Assembly (NCBI GenBank): GCA_000231825.2
Contig: JH720295.1
Location: forward strand, 2,322,005-2,361,256
DNA length: 39,252 nucleotides
From: Tetrahymena elliotti 4EA
Lineage: Eukaryota > Ciliophora > Oligohymenophorea > Hymenostomatida > Tetrahymenidae
Reading direction: 5' to 3'
The position numbers and the translations under genes are program-made. This document shows positions 12,275 through 24,199 of this stretch, in pieces. Under the pieces are notes generated by a model, which searched no databases, had not been told where the DNA came from, and saw nothing but the letters and a program-made list of their open reading frames with translations. Positions within the stretch are counted from its first letter, which is position 1, and each line of letters opens with the position of its first letter.

Positions 12275-12701
12275 GTAAAACTCTTTAACCCAGCTAAAAA
12301 ACCTTTGAGTTATCATCAAATTTTTATTTTAAAGGTTAATTGGCTTTTGTTCTAAAATAAAATCAATCCAAGATGTTTTTTAAAAAATTTTTCAGAATGA
12401 GAATTCAAAAAACCTTATTAAACGAGATGGATTCTTAAAATATATATAATTGTGACTAATTTTTGAAGAGTTTTGAAGAATAATGAATGACAAGATGAAT
12501 TGAGTTTGTAAATATGCATATTATGAGTATATTTACAAGTAATTAAATATTAGATATTATACTTAATCTTATAATTCCTGATAACTTAAGTATTTCTTTT
12601 TTCCTTTGTTTTTGTTTAGGTTGTCTCTATTAGGTCAATCTTATTGATCAAATTTTCCGAAACATAAAGGCTCACTATCCGACCTATAATATTAATCTAA
12701 A
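12275..12701. other. Intergenic stretch before the tRNA pair
   Basis: No gene was seen. The only structure is a perfect 10-bp inverted repeat, TTGTAAATAT at 12506-12515 and ATATTTACAA at 12529-12538, with a 13-base loop. It is not followed by a T-run and may be chance in AT-rich DNA. Confidence 0.4.
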
Positions 12702-12772
12702 ATCCTTGTGGCGCAATGGTAGCGCAGTGGCCTCCTAAGCCAAAGGTTGTGAGTTCGAATCTCACCAAGGAT
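12702..12772 (+). tRNA. tRNA-Arg (anticodon CCU)
   Basis: A full cloverleaf of 71 bases can be folded. The acceptor stem ATCCTTG pairs with CAAGGAT, the D-stem is GCGC/GCGC, and the anticodon loop CTCCTAA gives CCT, which reads AGG arginine codons. The T-arm is GTGAG-TTCGAAT-CTCAC. The anticodon stem pairs except at its outer G-A. The 3' CCA is not encoded, as usual in eukaryotes. The internal B-box (GAGTTCGAATC) and a T-run at 12774-12784 supply pol III promoter and terminator signals. The D-loop is AATGGTA. Confidence 0.95.
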
Positions 12773-12773
12773 G

Positions 12774-12784
12774 TTTTTTTTTTT
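12774..12784 (+). terminator. Pol III terminator of the first tRNA-Arg
   Basis: A run of eleven T begins two bases after the tRNA and is the usual RNA polymerase III stop signal. Confidence 0.8.
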
Positions 12785-12902
12785 CTTTAATTTTGAAAAA
12801 GAAAATTTGTTAATTAGCAATTAACATCAAGAAAAGTTTTTGTTTTTTAACTTTTGCTTATTATATAAAGACTAGCTTCTGAGGATATAATATTGTACTT
12901 AA

Positions 12903-12973
12903 ATCCTTGTGGCGCAACGGTAGCGCAGTGGCCTCCTAAGCCAAAGGTTGTGAGTTCGAATCTCACCAAGGAT
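12903..12973 (+). tRNA. tRNA-Arg (anticodon CCU), second copy
   Basis: This copy is identical to the one 201 bases upstream except for the D-loop, which reads AACGGTA instead of AATGGTA. Acceptor stem, CCT anticodon, T-arm and B-box are unchanged, and a T6 run at 12975-12980 terminates it. The flanks share only the few bases just upstream (AAATCCTTG) and the T-run, so either the duplication is not recent or the flanks have diverged while the gene was conserved. Confidence 0.95.
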
Positions 12974-12974
12974 G

Positions 12975-12980
12975 TTTTTT
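12975..12980 (+). terminator. Pol III terminator of the second tRNA-Arg
   Basis: Six consecutive T start just after the tRNA end and match the minimal pol III termination signal. Confidence 0.75.
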
Positions 12981-13242
12981 ACATAACTGAATCCATTTAT
13001 CTATATGAATTTATTAACTTAACATGAGAGTCTCTTTAGCCTTTCAAGCATATTTTTTGATTGATTTAGTAATAATTAATGATAATCCATTTCATTTAAT
13101 ATGAAATTTAAAGTATCTAAAAATATTTGTTTGTAGCAGAAAGCAGATTTTCTAACTCCTACTTTTGATTAAGAATGAAAGGAAACCAAAAAATTATTAA
13201 TATTTTTGAATATAAATATTGATTAACAATTTATTTAATACA

Positions 13243-14192
13243 ATGAAAGGGATTAGATAAACAGTCAAGTTTTCTTAAAAATTAGCAAAATTAAAAGAAA
13301 ATTAGGAAACCTTTGATTACAACTTGATAGATTTCTAGCATAGGGATTTTAACAATTTAGAATAGAAATGTATGCCAGTTTAGGGCTTTACACAAACTTT
13401 GAAAAGTGAAATTTTGAATTTGAAGTATCATGCTGAGTTATCAGGAAGAGTTAATTTAGCAGCTAATTAAATAGGAATTCCAAAGAGATTTATAGTTTTG
13501 ACAAAGCCAGAATATTTATAAAAGAGAGTATGGGTTAATGATAATTTAGATGAAAAGCATCTTCATGCCTTAGTTAATCCAAGAATATTAGACAAAGATA
13601 AAGTATTTATTTATTTAGTTTTGTTTTTTTTTTTGCTTTTTAATTTAATGAGTAGTCATTATTTTTTAAAATGAAAATTTCTAAAGTTTATGGAATATGA
13701 TTGGGAATAAACAGCATGTTTCCCTACAGTAAGATTCAGAAGGTTGAGATATCATCATATATTGGTTTAGTATTTGAATGAGCAAATGGAATAGGTAGAA
13801 GTAGAAATGAATGGTTGGGAATCTAGACTATTCTAGTAAAGTTTAGATCACCTTAATGGTCTTATTCCCTTTGATGAAGTAAAAAATATGTTAGATTTTG
13901 AACTTTTGCCTGAATATAATGATGAAAAACTTATTTTAGATGAATTTAATGTAAAATTATTTTTTTGTTAAATTTGTATTAATTAATTTTGTAATAAATT
14001 ATAATATTTTAGGACTTTAAGCTATATAGATTATTTGGTAAAGAAAAATAAATATCTCTCACTGCTGGATAAAAAAGAGGAGGTAATTATGGCCCTTCCT
14101 CTATTCCAGAAACCATCAACGAGCAAAAATAAGATCAACCTAAAATATTTTAAAATAAAACAAAAAAGAAAAAGCCACAACCAGCAAAATGA
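13243..14192 (+). CDS. Peptide-deformylase-like protein lacking catalytic residues
   Basis: Exons 13243-13602, 13687-13950 and 14013-14192 join in phase 0 to 267 residues. The peptide deformylase fold is recognisable: VNLAANQIGIPKR (69-81) matches motif I (GxGLAAxQ), ALVNPRIL follows, EQTACFPTVRF (127-137) matches motif II (EGCLS), and FQQSLDHLNG (169-178) matches motif III (QHExDH). The motif I Gln76, the metal Cys131 and the second His175 remain. Both motif I glycines are Arg/Asn, the first metal His is Gln171 (a TAA codon), and the catalytic Glu is Ser172. The enzyme normally removes the formyl group from initiator Met in mitochondria or plastids; here that chemistry is unlikely. The C-terminus ends in a Lys-rich tail (KTKKKKPQPAK). 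Intact splice sites and frame argue for a functional non-enzymatic paralogue rather than a pseudogene (inference). Confidence 0.8.
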
Positions 14193-15043
14193 AATATAAT
14201 AAATTAAGTATTTAATCTACATATATATTAACTTTAAAATGTTTCTTTTAATTCAAACCAAATATTCATTTATAGAAAAAAAGGTATTTTATTATGAAAA
14301 TTAAACATTCACTTTAATAAGTGATAAAAAATTCAATTTAACTTCAATAAAATAATCATTTGTAAGGCTAAAAATATTCCTTTCTAAAGCTGTTCAATAT
14401 TCATTTTTCAAGATTTTAGATTTAGAATATTGATTTTGAAAGATCTTAAAAGTAATCAAATATTCATTTTTAAGTCAATAAAATATTCATTTATTATCTC
14501 AATATTAAAAATTCATTTTTAAGTCAATAAAATATTCATTTATTATCTCAATATTAAAAATTCATTTTAAAAGAAGAAATATTATTTTTTTATGGGAATA
14601 AAATATTCATTCTTCGAGATTTGGAATAAAATTTTGAAAGCTGGAAAATATTCATTTTAAAAGCAATCAAATATACATTTAAGTCAAAAAATATTCATTA
14701 TAAAAAAAGTAATAAAATTCACTTTTAAAGAAAAAAATGGATTTTTAAAGCAAAAAATATAAATTTTTCAAGATTTAGAATATACATTTTGAAAGCAATC
14801 AAACAAAAACTTTTAAGTCAATAAAATATTAATTTTAAAAGCAATGAAATATTAATTTTTAAATTAATGAAGCATTAATTTTTAAATTAATGAAATATTA
14901 ATTAATTGAAACAACAAAAAATTCATTTTTAGACAATCAAAAATTCTTTTTGAAAGCAAGAATACTAATTTTTAAGATATAAAATAAAATATATACTTAG
15001 GTTTTGTTTAAATATTTTGAAGATTTTTTAATGATATATATGA
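14193..15043. repeat. Degenerate AATATTCATTTTTAAGTC repeat field between convergent genes
   Basis: The whole space between the convergent deformylase-like and GPI genes is filled by variants of a unit of roughly 20-25 bases, AATATTCATTTTTAAGTCAA, seen some 25-30 times from about 14265 to 14960. Within it a 49-base segment (starting ATTCATTTTTAAGTCAATAA) is repeated perfectly in tandem at 14462-14510 and 14511-14559. Later units drift to TTAATTTTTAAATTAATGAA. No coding sequence was seen. Confidence 0.8.
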
Positions 15044-18000
15044 TCATGATTCTAAAACTACTGATTGTTATTTTCTTTCGTTTTTTTGATTTCTGTAAAC
15101 GAAAGAATTAATAGAAATTACTATGAAGGAGAGCATAGCAAATGTAACTGCGAATAAATAATTAGGGATGTATTTTTCTTCTTTAAAAGGATCGTAGGGT
15201 GACATAAGATCTCTTAAATCTGAACCAATAATACCTATGAAGGCAGGTGATAAGAAAGCTGCGTAATAGTAATTAGTTTTGGATTTGAAGGATGCCCAAA
15301 AGATGCTATTTTATTATTTATTTGTTTCAGTATATAAAGAATCAAGAAAAGTTTAACTTTATATTGCACAATTATTTTAAACATTTTGTTAGATTAAATC
15401 TTATTCATCTTCTAATTCTTCGAATCCATCTTCTGTTTCGAAAAATATTTTTAATGGTTCAAATTCACTCAAATCTCCTTCACATTTTTTAGAGAATTTG
15501 ACTAAAAATGGAATGAAAGCTGGTGTAATAATGAAATAGTAAAGGGTGTTAATACAACCATTAAATATAGGAATTGTAAGGCTGGATTCGTCTATTACAC
15601 CTAGTTAGAAGACATCAGCGTGGATTTCTTCTAAGTATTCCATATGACCACTTAAGTAGTAAAACAAAAGTGATAAAGAGAAGAGAATGCTGGAAGAAGA
15701 CATCCATGAAACTACTCTCATATTAGATAATATTGAGATTAAATTATAGATTACTATGAAATAAAGAGGTACTTAAATGAGAGAACTTTATTCTAAAATG
15801 CAAGAAACTCCTACAGTAAAACTAGAGACAAAGTATATCATTTTCAAGAAAATTGATGTTTATGGGAGCCATTACTTGTAGAAGAAAATAATTTTAAGGA
15901 TTTCAACTATTATTGTATGATAAAGAGCTATTACAGGAAGTACAGTTTGATAGCGTGAGATTTTAGTTAGTTTCCATTAACAAAAGTAAAAGAGAACAAC
16001 TGAGAGAACTTAAGCAAAATGGAAATAAATGAAAAAAGCTTTAGTGATTTTTTAAGACTCTGAGTAGATTTATTTCCATATTTAGAAGAAGACAAATCCA
16101 TAAAATATCAAAAATACTAATAATGGAATGTAATTCCTAAACAAAGGAATATCAATTATTTCGGAATAGAAATATGGAGGAGTATTATCTTCAGAATTTG
16201 CATTAGTATTGTAGTATCTACACAAGTAAAGTAAAACAGGAATGCTGATTATTTGAATGAGTAATTTTATTGATTATTCTTTATTATCTATTTCTTTTTG
16301 ATAAAACTTGATGGAGAGCAAAGCAATCAAAAGCAAACAAACAGCCAAAATATACTATGAATAAATCTCTACTATTTCATTGTAAATGTCATTAGATGTA
16401 CGTGTCATAAGGTAAAGAACAACAGAAGAAACGAAAATGATTAAATCAAATATGTTCTCTACACTCAAATATTCCTTTATTCTTTCCAAAGAAAAGCACT
16501 TTGTTCTTTTTATAATTACTAAGGTAGAGACTGTAACCAAAAACAGTAATACCAAAGAAATAATACTAAATGAAAAAACAAAGGAGCTCAATTGCAAGGA
16601 AAAAAATAAAATAATACTAAGGATGGCCATAATAAGAATAGATACTTTTATCTTAAAAAGTAAGCTTGGCATTAGCTATTTGATTTTTTCTTCTTTTTTG
16701 TCAGACAAAAGATTTAAGGAAGTTATTAATGCAAGCATAAAAACTGATATGCAAACGTGAATAAAAAATCCTGACCACATATCCTCAATTTGAACTTATT
16801 AGAAATCAGTCTAAATAGTCTTTGCAATTAACTTTGAATATGAATGACAGTTCTCAATGAAGCTTTTCAATTTTTCTAAATTCACAGTTGTATTTTCATT
16901 GCTATTTTCAAATAAATTTTTATAGCTGTCTTTGATTTCGCTTGCTAATTTAATTATACTTCCTAATTATTTAATTTAGCCATTGAATCCGCTCAATATG
17001 TTTTCAAAATTATCTTAGACTTATCTAAAATTTGTATAGAAGTTATTGGCAATAACAAAGTCATCAACTGCAGGAACATCTAAGAAAAAGTCTTACTAGA
17101 TCATTCCTATGTTATTATATGGGATTGGAATACCTAAAAGCATGCAGTAAGTAGGAGTCATATTGATCTAAAATGTCTCACTTCCTATCAAAAATTTTCT
17201 ATCCATCACTTATCCTATATCCTTTTTTGACTTCAAGAGGAATTAGTGCTTGGAACGGCCATAAATAAATGTATTAGTTTCTTAATGTGTATATCCTCCA
17301 TGATGACTATAAACATCATAGTTAATGCCATGGTCAGAAACTGCTATGATTGTCTAGTCAGTATTTACTTCTGATTTACTCATATTGTCTATTACATTTT
17401 TTACTAGCTAATTAACTGATTTTATAGTTTCAATAAATTTATCATCTAATTTTTTAGCCAAATGACTTGCCGCATCAACTCCATCAAAATGAATGAGCAT
17501 AGCTGACCAATCATCATATTCTAGCTATTCTTTCTCTATATATTTATATTAATTTATGTCATTCTTATGTCTTAAGTAAAACTAAACTTCTCCTACAAAA
17601 TTCCCTCTATCGAATGTGGTTGGGAAGAGATTATGAATAAAATGGCTTCCATAACACACTACTTTCTCTCTTTTTTAGCCCTTAAATGGGTTATTCTATT
17701 TAGCCTATTTAAAAATATTATCTGCCATCAGCTCTTTGCTACCTAAATTTGCTGTTAATTAGTCATAAGTTGGAAGATTTCCTTACAATATTGCCTTAGT
17801 TCTTGTAGTAGTATAAGTAGGAGGATGTGCGTAACCTTTCATGAGGATAGTATTGCTTTGACTTTCGCTAAGACTATCTAAAAATTCTAAGAATGGCACA
17901 TTTCTTGATGGAACGAAGAGCTATGGATCGTCAACACCCTATTTACTTAATTTTGCTTTTTCCTATTATTCTTCTTCATTTACCACATAAAAATATGGTA

Positions 18001-18241
18001 AGCTATCAACTATCATGAAAATAACTTGAGTTGATTAAGTAGGAAACCACTATTATTCATATATAGATTGCTATGCTTTATCTTTGAATGTCATTTCTTT
18101 AACATATGGATTGGCTTTGATCGAATGCTTGGCAGAAGTTGTTGGTGACGAAGTGAATCCATAAAGGTAAACTGATGAACCTACTATGAAAAGCAATGCA
18201 GAAAAGAAGATCAAAAAGTAAAGACTGTTACTTAATTTCAT
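15044..18241 (-). CDS. GPI ethanolamine phosphate transferase, PIG-O/Gpi13 type
   Basis: One uninterrupted frame of 1065 residues runs from the ATG at 18241 to the TGA at 15046-15044, close to the length of human PIG-O. The enzyme adds ethanolamine phosphate to a mannose of the GPI anchor precursor in the ER. A hydrophobic N-terminal anchor (about 7-28) is followed by a luminal alkaline-phosphatase-like domain. It contains VIFMIVDSLPY (metal Asp79), AHPPTYTTTRTKAILQGNLP (nucleophile-type Thr142), IHFDGVDAASH (Asp256, His260), VSDHG (303-304) and YSHHGG (313-314). The C-terminal half holds many membrane segments, as expected. The usual Gly before the His in GVDxxGH is Ser here. The tail after about residue 935 is acidic and Gln-rich before two last membrane spans. 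No intron is needed. PIG-O is preferred over PIG-N/PIG-G from the PPT-TRTKAILQGNLPT block, which is the family-level part of the call. Confidence 0.9.
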
Positions 18242-19754
18242 TATTTTAATTTGTTTATTATCTAGATTTTTTGATTATTTTATATAATTAATTTTGCTAT
18301 GCTAATATATATTTAAATGGAAACTCTCGAATTCTCCACAACTTAATAGTTAAAATTTTATCCTAATTATATAAATTCTAATAGGATTTTCAATAATTAT
18401 TAAAAGAGTCAAGCTCCTTTCAAAATTTAATCTTTAAATTATAAATTCATGTGATAAAAAAATATACTTGGCTGAAATGTTAATATCAAATCAAACTTTT
18501 TGATTAATTTTTCCCAATTAACAAAGTAACATTCATTAGGTTCCTATCCTAACGATCAATAGGAGAACATAAGGAACGAGCAAATTTACATTAAGACAAA
18601 TATAATTTTTTTCATTTTAAAAAAGTAAGCTTTCACAATTTGTAGTAGAATAATTCTAAAGATTATTTGTTTATATTTTTAAAATACAAAGCTATTAAAA
18701 GCACATTCCTTTTTTTTCAATGCATTTTTGATCCATTTAGTTTTTTTCCTTCAAGAGGAAAACAAGAGCAAATTTATAAATTTAAAGAGAAAAAACACAA
18801 TTAATGTAAATAAATGAATCACTGTTTTTGAAAGGGGATTTAGTCTTTTAAAAATGACTAAATAAGATACTTAATGCTCATGCTAATTGATAGATCATTT
18901 TTTTCTTTTAAATATTACATCCTATCTAGTTTAATAGAACAAAGAAATAGATAGATATGCTTTCTTCTTCACTCTAAACGAATCAAATTTAATATGTAAA
19001 AAAGGAATGAATTTATGTGCTGTCTTCAAAAGGTTTATCAATTTTTTAATTAATTTGTTATCATATTTTTTTTATTTTTCTACATCCATCTAAATAAACA
19101 GTAAAAAACTCTAAATGACGAAATTCATAGATATTTCTGCATGTTTTTTTCTTCAATTTTTTTTCACTCCATATACTAATTTTTCATTTCATAAGGATCA
19201 AATAAATTAGAACTATTAAAGTGACTAAAATTTCTTCTGATCAAATCAAACAAACATATGCTTATCATCTTGTATAATTTTGTAACAAATAAATTTTTTG
19301 AAATTAATTCAGAAGATAAAAGAATTTCATTTCAAATTTTTGCTTTCTTGATTTGAATTGACTTCAGTATTTAAAAGAAAGGACTAAAAACTAAATCAAT
19401 TAAATTCCATTTACAAATATTTATTTTAGCTTAAAAGAAGTTAGAAAAATATTTTATTTTTATCATTTAAAAAAAACAAATTGATAATTTTAATTTAGAA
19501 AACATTAATGTAGAATTTTCATAGATTAATTTAAGAAAATTAAAAAAAATGAATGGTTGGTTTTACATAGTACTCCAAAAATATTTGGCCTATATAATAC
19601 TATTCACAGAATTTGTTAAAAATTGATTGTAAATAATTTCTTTTACACAATTTTATTTCAAAATGTATATTCACACACCTAATAATTTGAAACAAATATC
19701 AAAATATTCTTCAAAATATCTTAATTTAAGGTATCATTATTATTGTATTGTAAT
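18242..19754. other. Intergenic, no gene recognised
   Basis: This is very AT-rich sequence between two minus-strand genes. It should contain the promoter of the GPI gene next to 18241 and the 3' flank of the secreted-protein gene. I saw no reading frame with coding character, no RNA gene and no organised repeat. Confidence 0.5.
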
Positions 19755-20477
19755 TCATCTTATTTTAGCTTTCCATTTTGCAATTTCTTTTTTTTTGATT
19801 TATCTCTGATAAATATAGGATAATATTTAGTTAAAAATTTAATTTTGATCTAATTTTTTTTATTAATTATCAGTAGATTCTCTGTCTGTAATTACATCCA
19901 ATAGAGCAAGTATATAGTAACTTTTATTAAAATCATCTATTTCTTTTCATAATTAATTATTGGTATCTTTGCTTTTTTAATTTAGAAATAATTTAATCTT
20001 TTTCCTTTTCTCTTATTTTTATAGATAAAGGTAAAGATTTTATGACTAAATTCTATCTTTATTTTAAGAATTTTTATTCCAAAAAAATAAATTCATTTTA
20101 TTTTCTTTGTTCTTTTACTAAAAATCATGTATATTTTAAAACCTTTACCATATTTTAATTTATCAAGTTATTGATTTTTTTCAAATGTCTCTTTATTATT
20201 TAATGATCTCATATTCATAAACAGCTGTTTATCATTTCTTTGATTACTAATATAATTATTTATTGTATTTTGATAAAATCTGTGAAGTAGAAATTTAAAT
20301 ACCCTAATTATCATCATTTTTTTTAGCAATCAATATTTCTGAAAGCTTAGATAATTTTTTAAGCTAATTTTTAGCTTTATCGACCTCTATATAATCTGAA
20401 GAGAAAGAAAGATCAATATTTTACATTAAAAAAACTACTAAAAAGAGAGATTGAAAAATTTTTTTTGACCACTTCAT
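19755..20477 (-). CDS. Small secreted coiled-coil protein, 158 residues
   Basis: Exons 20477-20248, 20207-20149 and 19942-19755 join with matching phases and give exactly 159 codons. The N-terminus is a good signal peptide: MKWSKK, then a hydrophobic core IFQSLFLVVFLM, then SFSSD. The rest is charged and helix-like (VDKAKNQLKKLSKLSEIL, LDQNQIFNQILSYIYQRQ) and ends KKKEIAKWKAKIR before the TGA at 19757-19755. Intron 1 would be only 40 nt, short for this type of genome, so that junction is the weakest point. A competing frame across it (RFYQNTINNYISNQRNDK) is also open. No family was recognised. A secreted or regulated-granule protein is possible but is only inference from the signal peptide and coiled-coil character. 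Confidence 0.55.
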
Positions 20478-22810
20478 GAATTTGTAAGTAACAAAAATTC
20501 AAAAAAGGTTCACCAAAAAAAAGCAGAAAAATCTGATTAAAAAAGAAAATATTTTAAATCATAACTTTAATTCAATATAAACTCATATTAAGAGTAAAAA
20601 TTTCATTTCTACCCTTTTTTACTAAACCTTTTTGCTAGTTAAACATATATTTTCTAAATTTTATCTCACATTCACATAATTTGGGAACTGCGAAGCTCTA
20701 ATAAGGTTGGGATTTTATGGTGTATAGTTAATAACTCATTTAAACCAATTTAGTTTTTTTATTAAGCTTAAAAAGTTGGTAACATTGGAAAATGCTAAGA
20801 TGTTTGGATATTAATTTCAAATTTAAATAAATAAATTATAAAAAATTCTTTAAAATAAAAAATGATTTCAGTTTATTTCTTGTGTTTTTTGGTTAAGATT
20901 TAATTATATTCTTACTTTTTTAACATAGAAAGAACATAATACATAAATCATGATTCTTTTATTTTTAGAATAACTGCAAGGACTCAATTAGTTTGATTTA
21001 TTCAAATAATGATATCTATACAAACTAATCTTTTAATTTTACTAAGTTAATTAGTAAATTTGTTTTTAAATAATTTACTATCTTCATTTAAAAGCCTTTT
21101 AAATTTAAATTGAAAATTAGTTGAGAAATTTATGATAGTTTATTTTAAATTTTTAAAGTTTAATTACACAATAAACATTTCCAGAGTAGAAATATTAGGA
21201 GAATTTTTTAGTAAAGAGCCAAAATTTAACAAGATTTAATCTTCAAACCTATTTGAACTTTAAAAAAAAATTTATTTTGAAAAGTTGAAGTAAATAAATT
21301 AGATATTTTATTCAAATTCTTCTGATGTATTTCTTTTTTTAACAAACACAAATCCAAGTATAATATACCCAAGATTAAGATACAAAATTTAGAGTTTTTT
21401 ACACAATACTAAAGATGAGGCTAAGCATAATATTCCATCATTACCAATTTTATTAAACCTTTGAAAAATGATATAAAAAATATTTCTAATTTAGATATAA
21501 AAATATTTCTGATTTAGATATTTAAAAATAAAAACTCAATAAATATATCTAATACAATTAAATTTAAAATCTTAGAATATTAAAAATGTTAAATTGAATT
21601 TTAAAATTGTAAAATCAAACTAATATTACATAAGATTTAGACTCAAATCATTTAAATAGGTTAATTTTTCTAGAGATTTTGCTACAATTCTAATAGAATT
21701 ATCACATATTTTATTGTCCCTGTAAAAAATTAATTAATATATTTAATAATTATTCATTAATTTTTGCATATGTAGAAAAAAACTATTTATATCTATTACT
21801 TAACTTTAATTTCTTATTTTAAAATCCTAATTATTTTTTCTTCTGAGGTTTTATATTTTTTAATTTTTTTTAATGATAGATAGAATTTTTTTTAAGTTAA
21901 ATTTTTAAATTACTTCTAGATGTAAATCCTAAGATTCATGTAAAGAAAATAAATAAAATAAAAAACGAAAAGAACCAATAATTATTACCAAAGTTTAAGA
22001 TTTAAATTTTAAAGATATGTTAAATTTTCAATCGCAGAAGCTAAATTTGATATTCCCAATTATCTAATCTTGTTCGATCTAAAAAGATAAGGCAAAAAAT
22101 TTAGTAATTAAAAGATTTATTAAAAGTAAGATATGTAAATTCAAAAAAGATAATATATATTAATAAATAAAACAATAAATTACTAAAGATCAAGTTCTAA
22201 AGCTTATAAGCTCGCACATTTTCCTAACCCATTACTTAATATAGATGTTCCTTCATCTTACATGTTCATAAATCTTTAAAAATTGTTTAATATCATAAAT
22301 TAAATTAAAAACGGTAAAATAATTTATTTTTTATAATTTTTATTAATTTTTAATTGATTGTTTAAAATGAATGTGTTTACTTAAAACATAGAGTTAATTC
22401 TTAAAGTTTAATCCACTTTTCTAAAGTTAAGCTTACAATTTATAAAATTTAAGATTGAACTTAGATATCTTTAGTCCTAATTATTTAAAAATATATTTTA
22501 TTGTAAATAAAAATTTAGGGTTTTAAATTAAATAGTTTAAAATTTATAATAATTTAAGAAGATGCTTGAATAGTTTACCTTATATTTAATATGCATTTTG
22601 ATAAATTAAGACAATTTTATAAAGCAGACCCTAAAAGCTTTATGTCATTAGAATTTTTAAAACTTTTAATTTAAAAATTTTCAATAAATAGTAATTAAAG
22701 GAAATTTATTTACTTTAAATCTATTTCTATTTCTTTATGATATTATAACTAAGAATTAATAAACTTTTAGTATGTTTAAATTAAATTTAATACATTTTTT
22801 TCAAATTAAA

Positions 22811-22910
22811 NNNNNNNNNNNNNNNNNNNNNNNNNNNNNNNNNNNNNNNNNNNNNNNNNNNNNNNNNNNNNNNNNNNNNNNNNNNNNNNNNNNNNNNNNN
22901 NNNNNNNNNN
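22811..22910. other. Assembly gap, 100 N
   Basis: Exactly 100 N, the conventional placeholder for a gap of unknown size. It lies inside the repeat-rich decayed LRR gene. Confidence 0.99.
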
Positions 22911-24199
22911 TATTTTTAAATAATTGGTAAAAGTTAATTTTTTATTTAATAAACCCTAAATCCTCTAAAAATATATAAAATTTTGTCAAAAAAAATACAT
23001 TTTGGTAAGAATTTTAACTTAAAAATTTTTATATTTTTAATAATTCTTTCAGACTTATGAATTAAAAAAAAATCCTTTCATATAAATAAAAATATGCATA
23101 CAAATAAGTATTTTAGTTTTAATTCCCCATTAGTAATTATTTTACAAAAAAAAGTATAAGTAAACAGTTTTGAAGTCTTAATTAAATTTAATAAAATACA
23201 AGATAAATTTAGATAATACATAATAAGGATTTAATTTAAGACTCAAGATTTAATAGTCTTACAAATTAATCTTTTCATTTTACATAATTAGCTGTGAAAT
23301 TGAAATTTTATGTCTTCGTAAGATTTAAAGCACCTAATATTAAAATGATTTCAAAAAAAAATGAATATTTATTAGTTATTTTCAGGATTAAAAAAGCTTT
23401 TATAAAGAAAAACTAAATGTTAATAATACTTAAATACGAAAGGCCAACTCTGAGAGTTAAAATTGTAGGAGAACTCTTCAAAATAGATGCAAAACGTAAT
23501 AAACCTTAACCATCATATCTATTGGGACTCTTTTTATTTTAAATTATTTTAAGAAGAATAAATTTAATCTAAAAAAAGAACGTATGATAATAATATTTTC
23601 ATAAATATTTTTACGAAAGATTAAGATTCAAAACTTTGAGTTTTTTACATAATAGAAGAGCTGAGCCTAAAAATATTAATCCATCATTGCAAATTTAATT
23701 TGACCTAACAAAATTAAAAAGTAAATTTAATTAATTGTCATTTAATTATTTTAAAATTCTTTTAATATAATTCAAATTTCTAAGTTTAAATTAAACTAAT
23801 ATTTAATAAGTATTTAAAAATATTAGTCTTAATTTGAATTGAATAATAATTAATCATTAAAATTAAAAACAAAAGAAACATTTACCAGAGAGGCTGAAGC
23901 AAAAAATAGGGAATGACTAACCTTCAAATATAGATGTGGTAAAAAGTGTTGGAACTCTACAACTCCTGAATTTTTAAATCCTTACATTCAATCTATGAAT
24001 AATAGAATCAATTTAGTAATCAATTCACAAGGAAATTGTATAAATTATAGAATAATCTATCTTTTTATTAATGTATAACTTCATCAAATAAATATGTATA
24101 CACTTATTTGATCTTTTAATATTCTAAAAAAAATTCCAAAAATTCATTTGATGGAGTGTATGTGCCAATCTCTCTTCTTTATTCAGCCATTCTATTGAA

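Noticed and set aside
12506..12538. Ten-bp inverted repeat upstream of the tRNA pair
   Set aside because: It is AT-only apart from one G-C pair and is not linked to a gene end; chance is likely.
15073..15107. Perfect 11-bp inverted repeat TTCTTTCGTTT / AAACGAAAGAA with a 13-base loop
   Set aside because: It lies inside the C-terminal coding part of the GPI transferase and has no T-run, so a regulatory role is not supported.
16437..16760. Plus-strand open frame of 107 codons
   Set aside because: It is antisense to membrane segments of the GPI transferase and has no family character.
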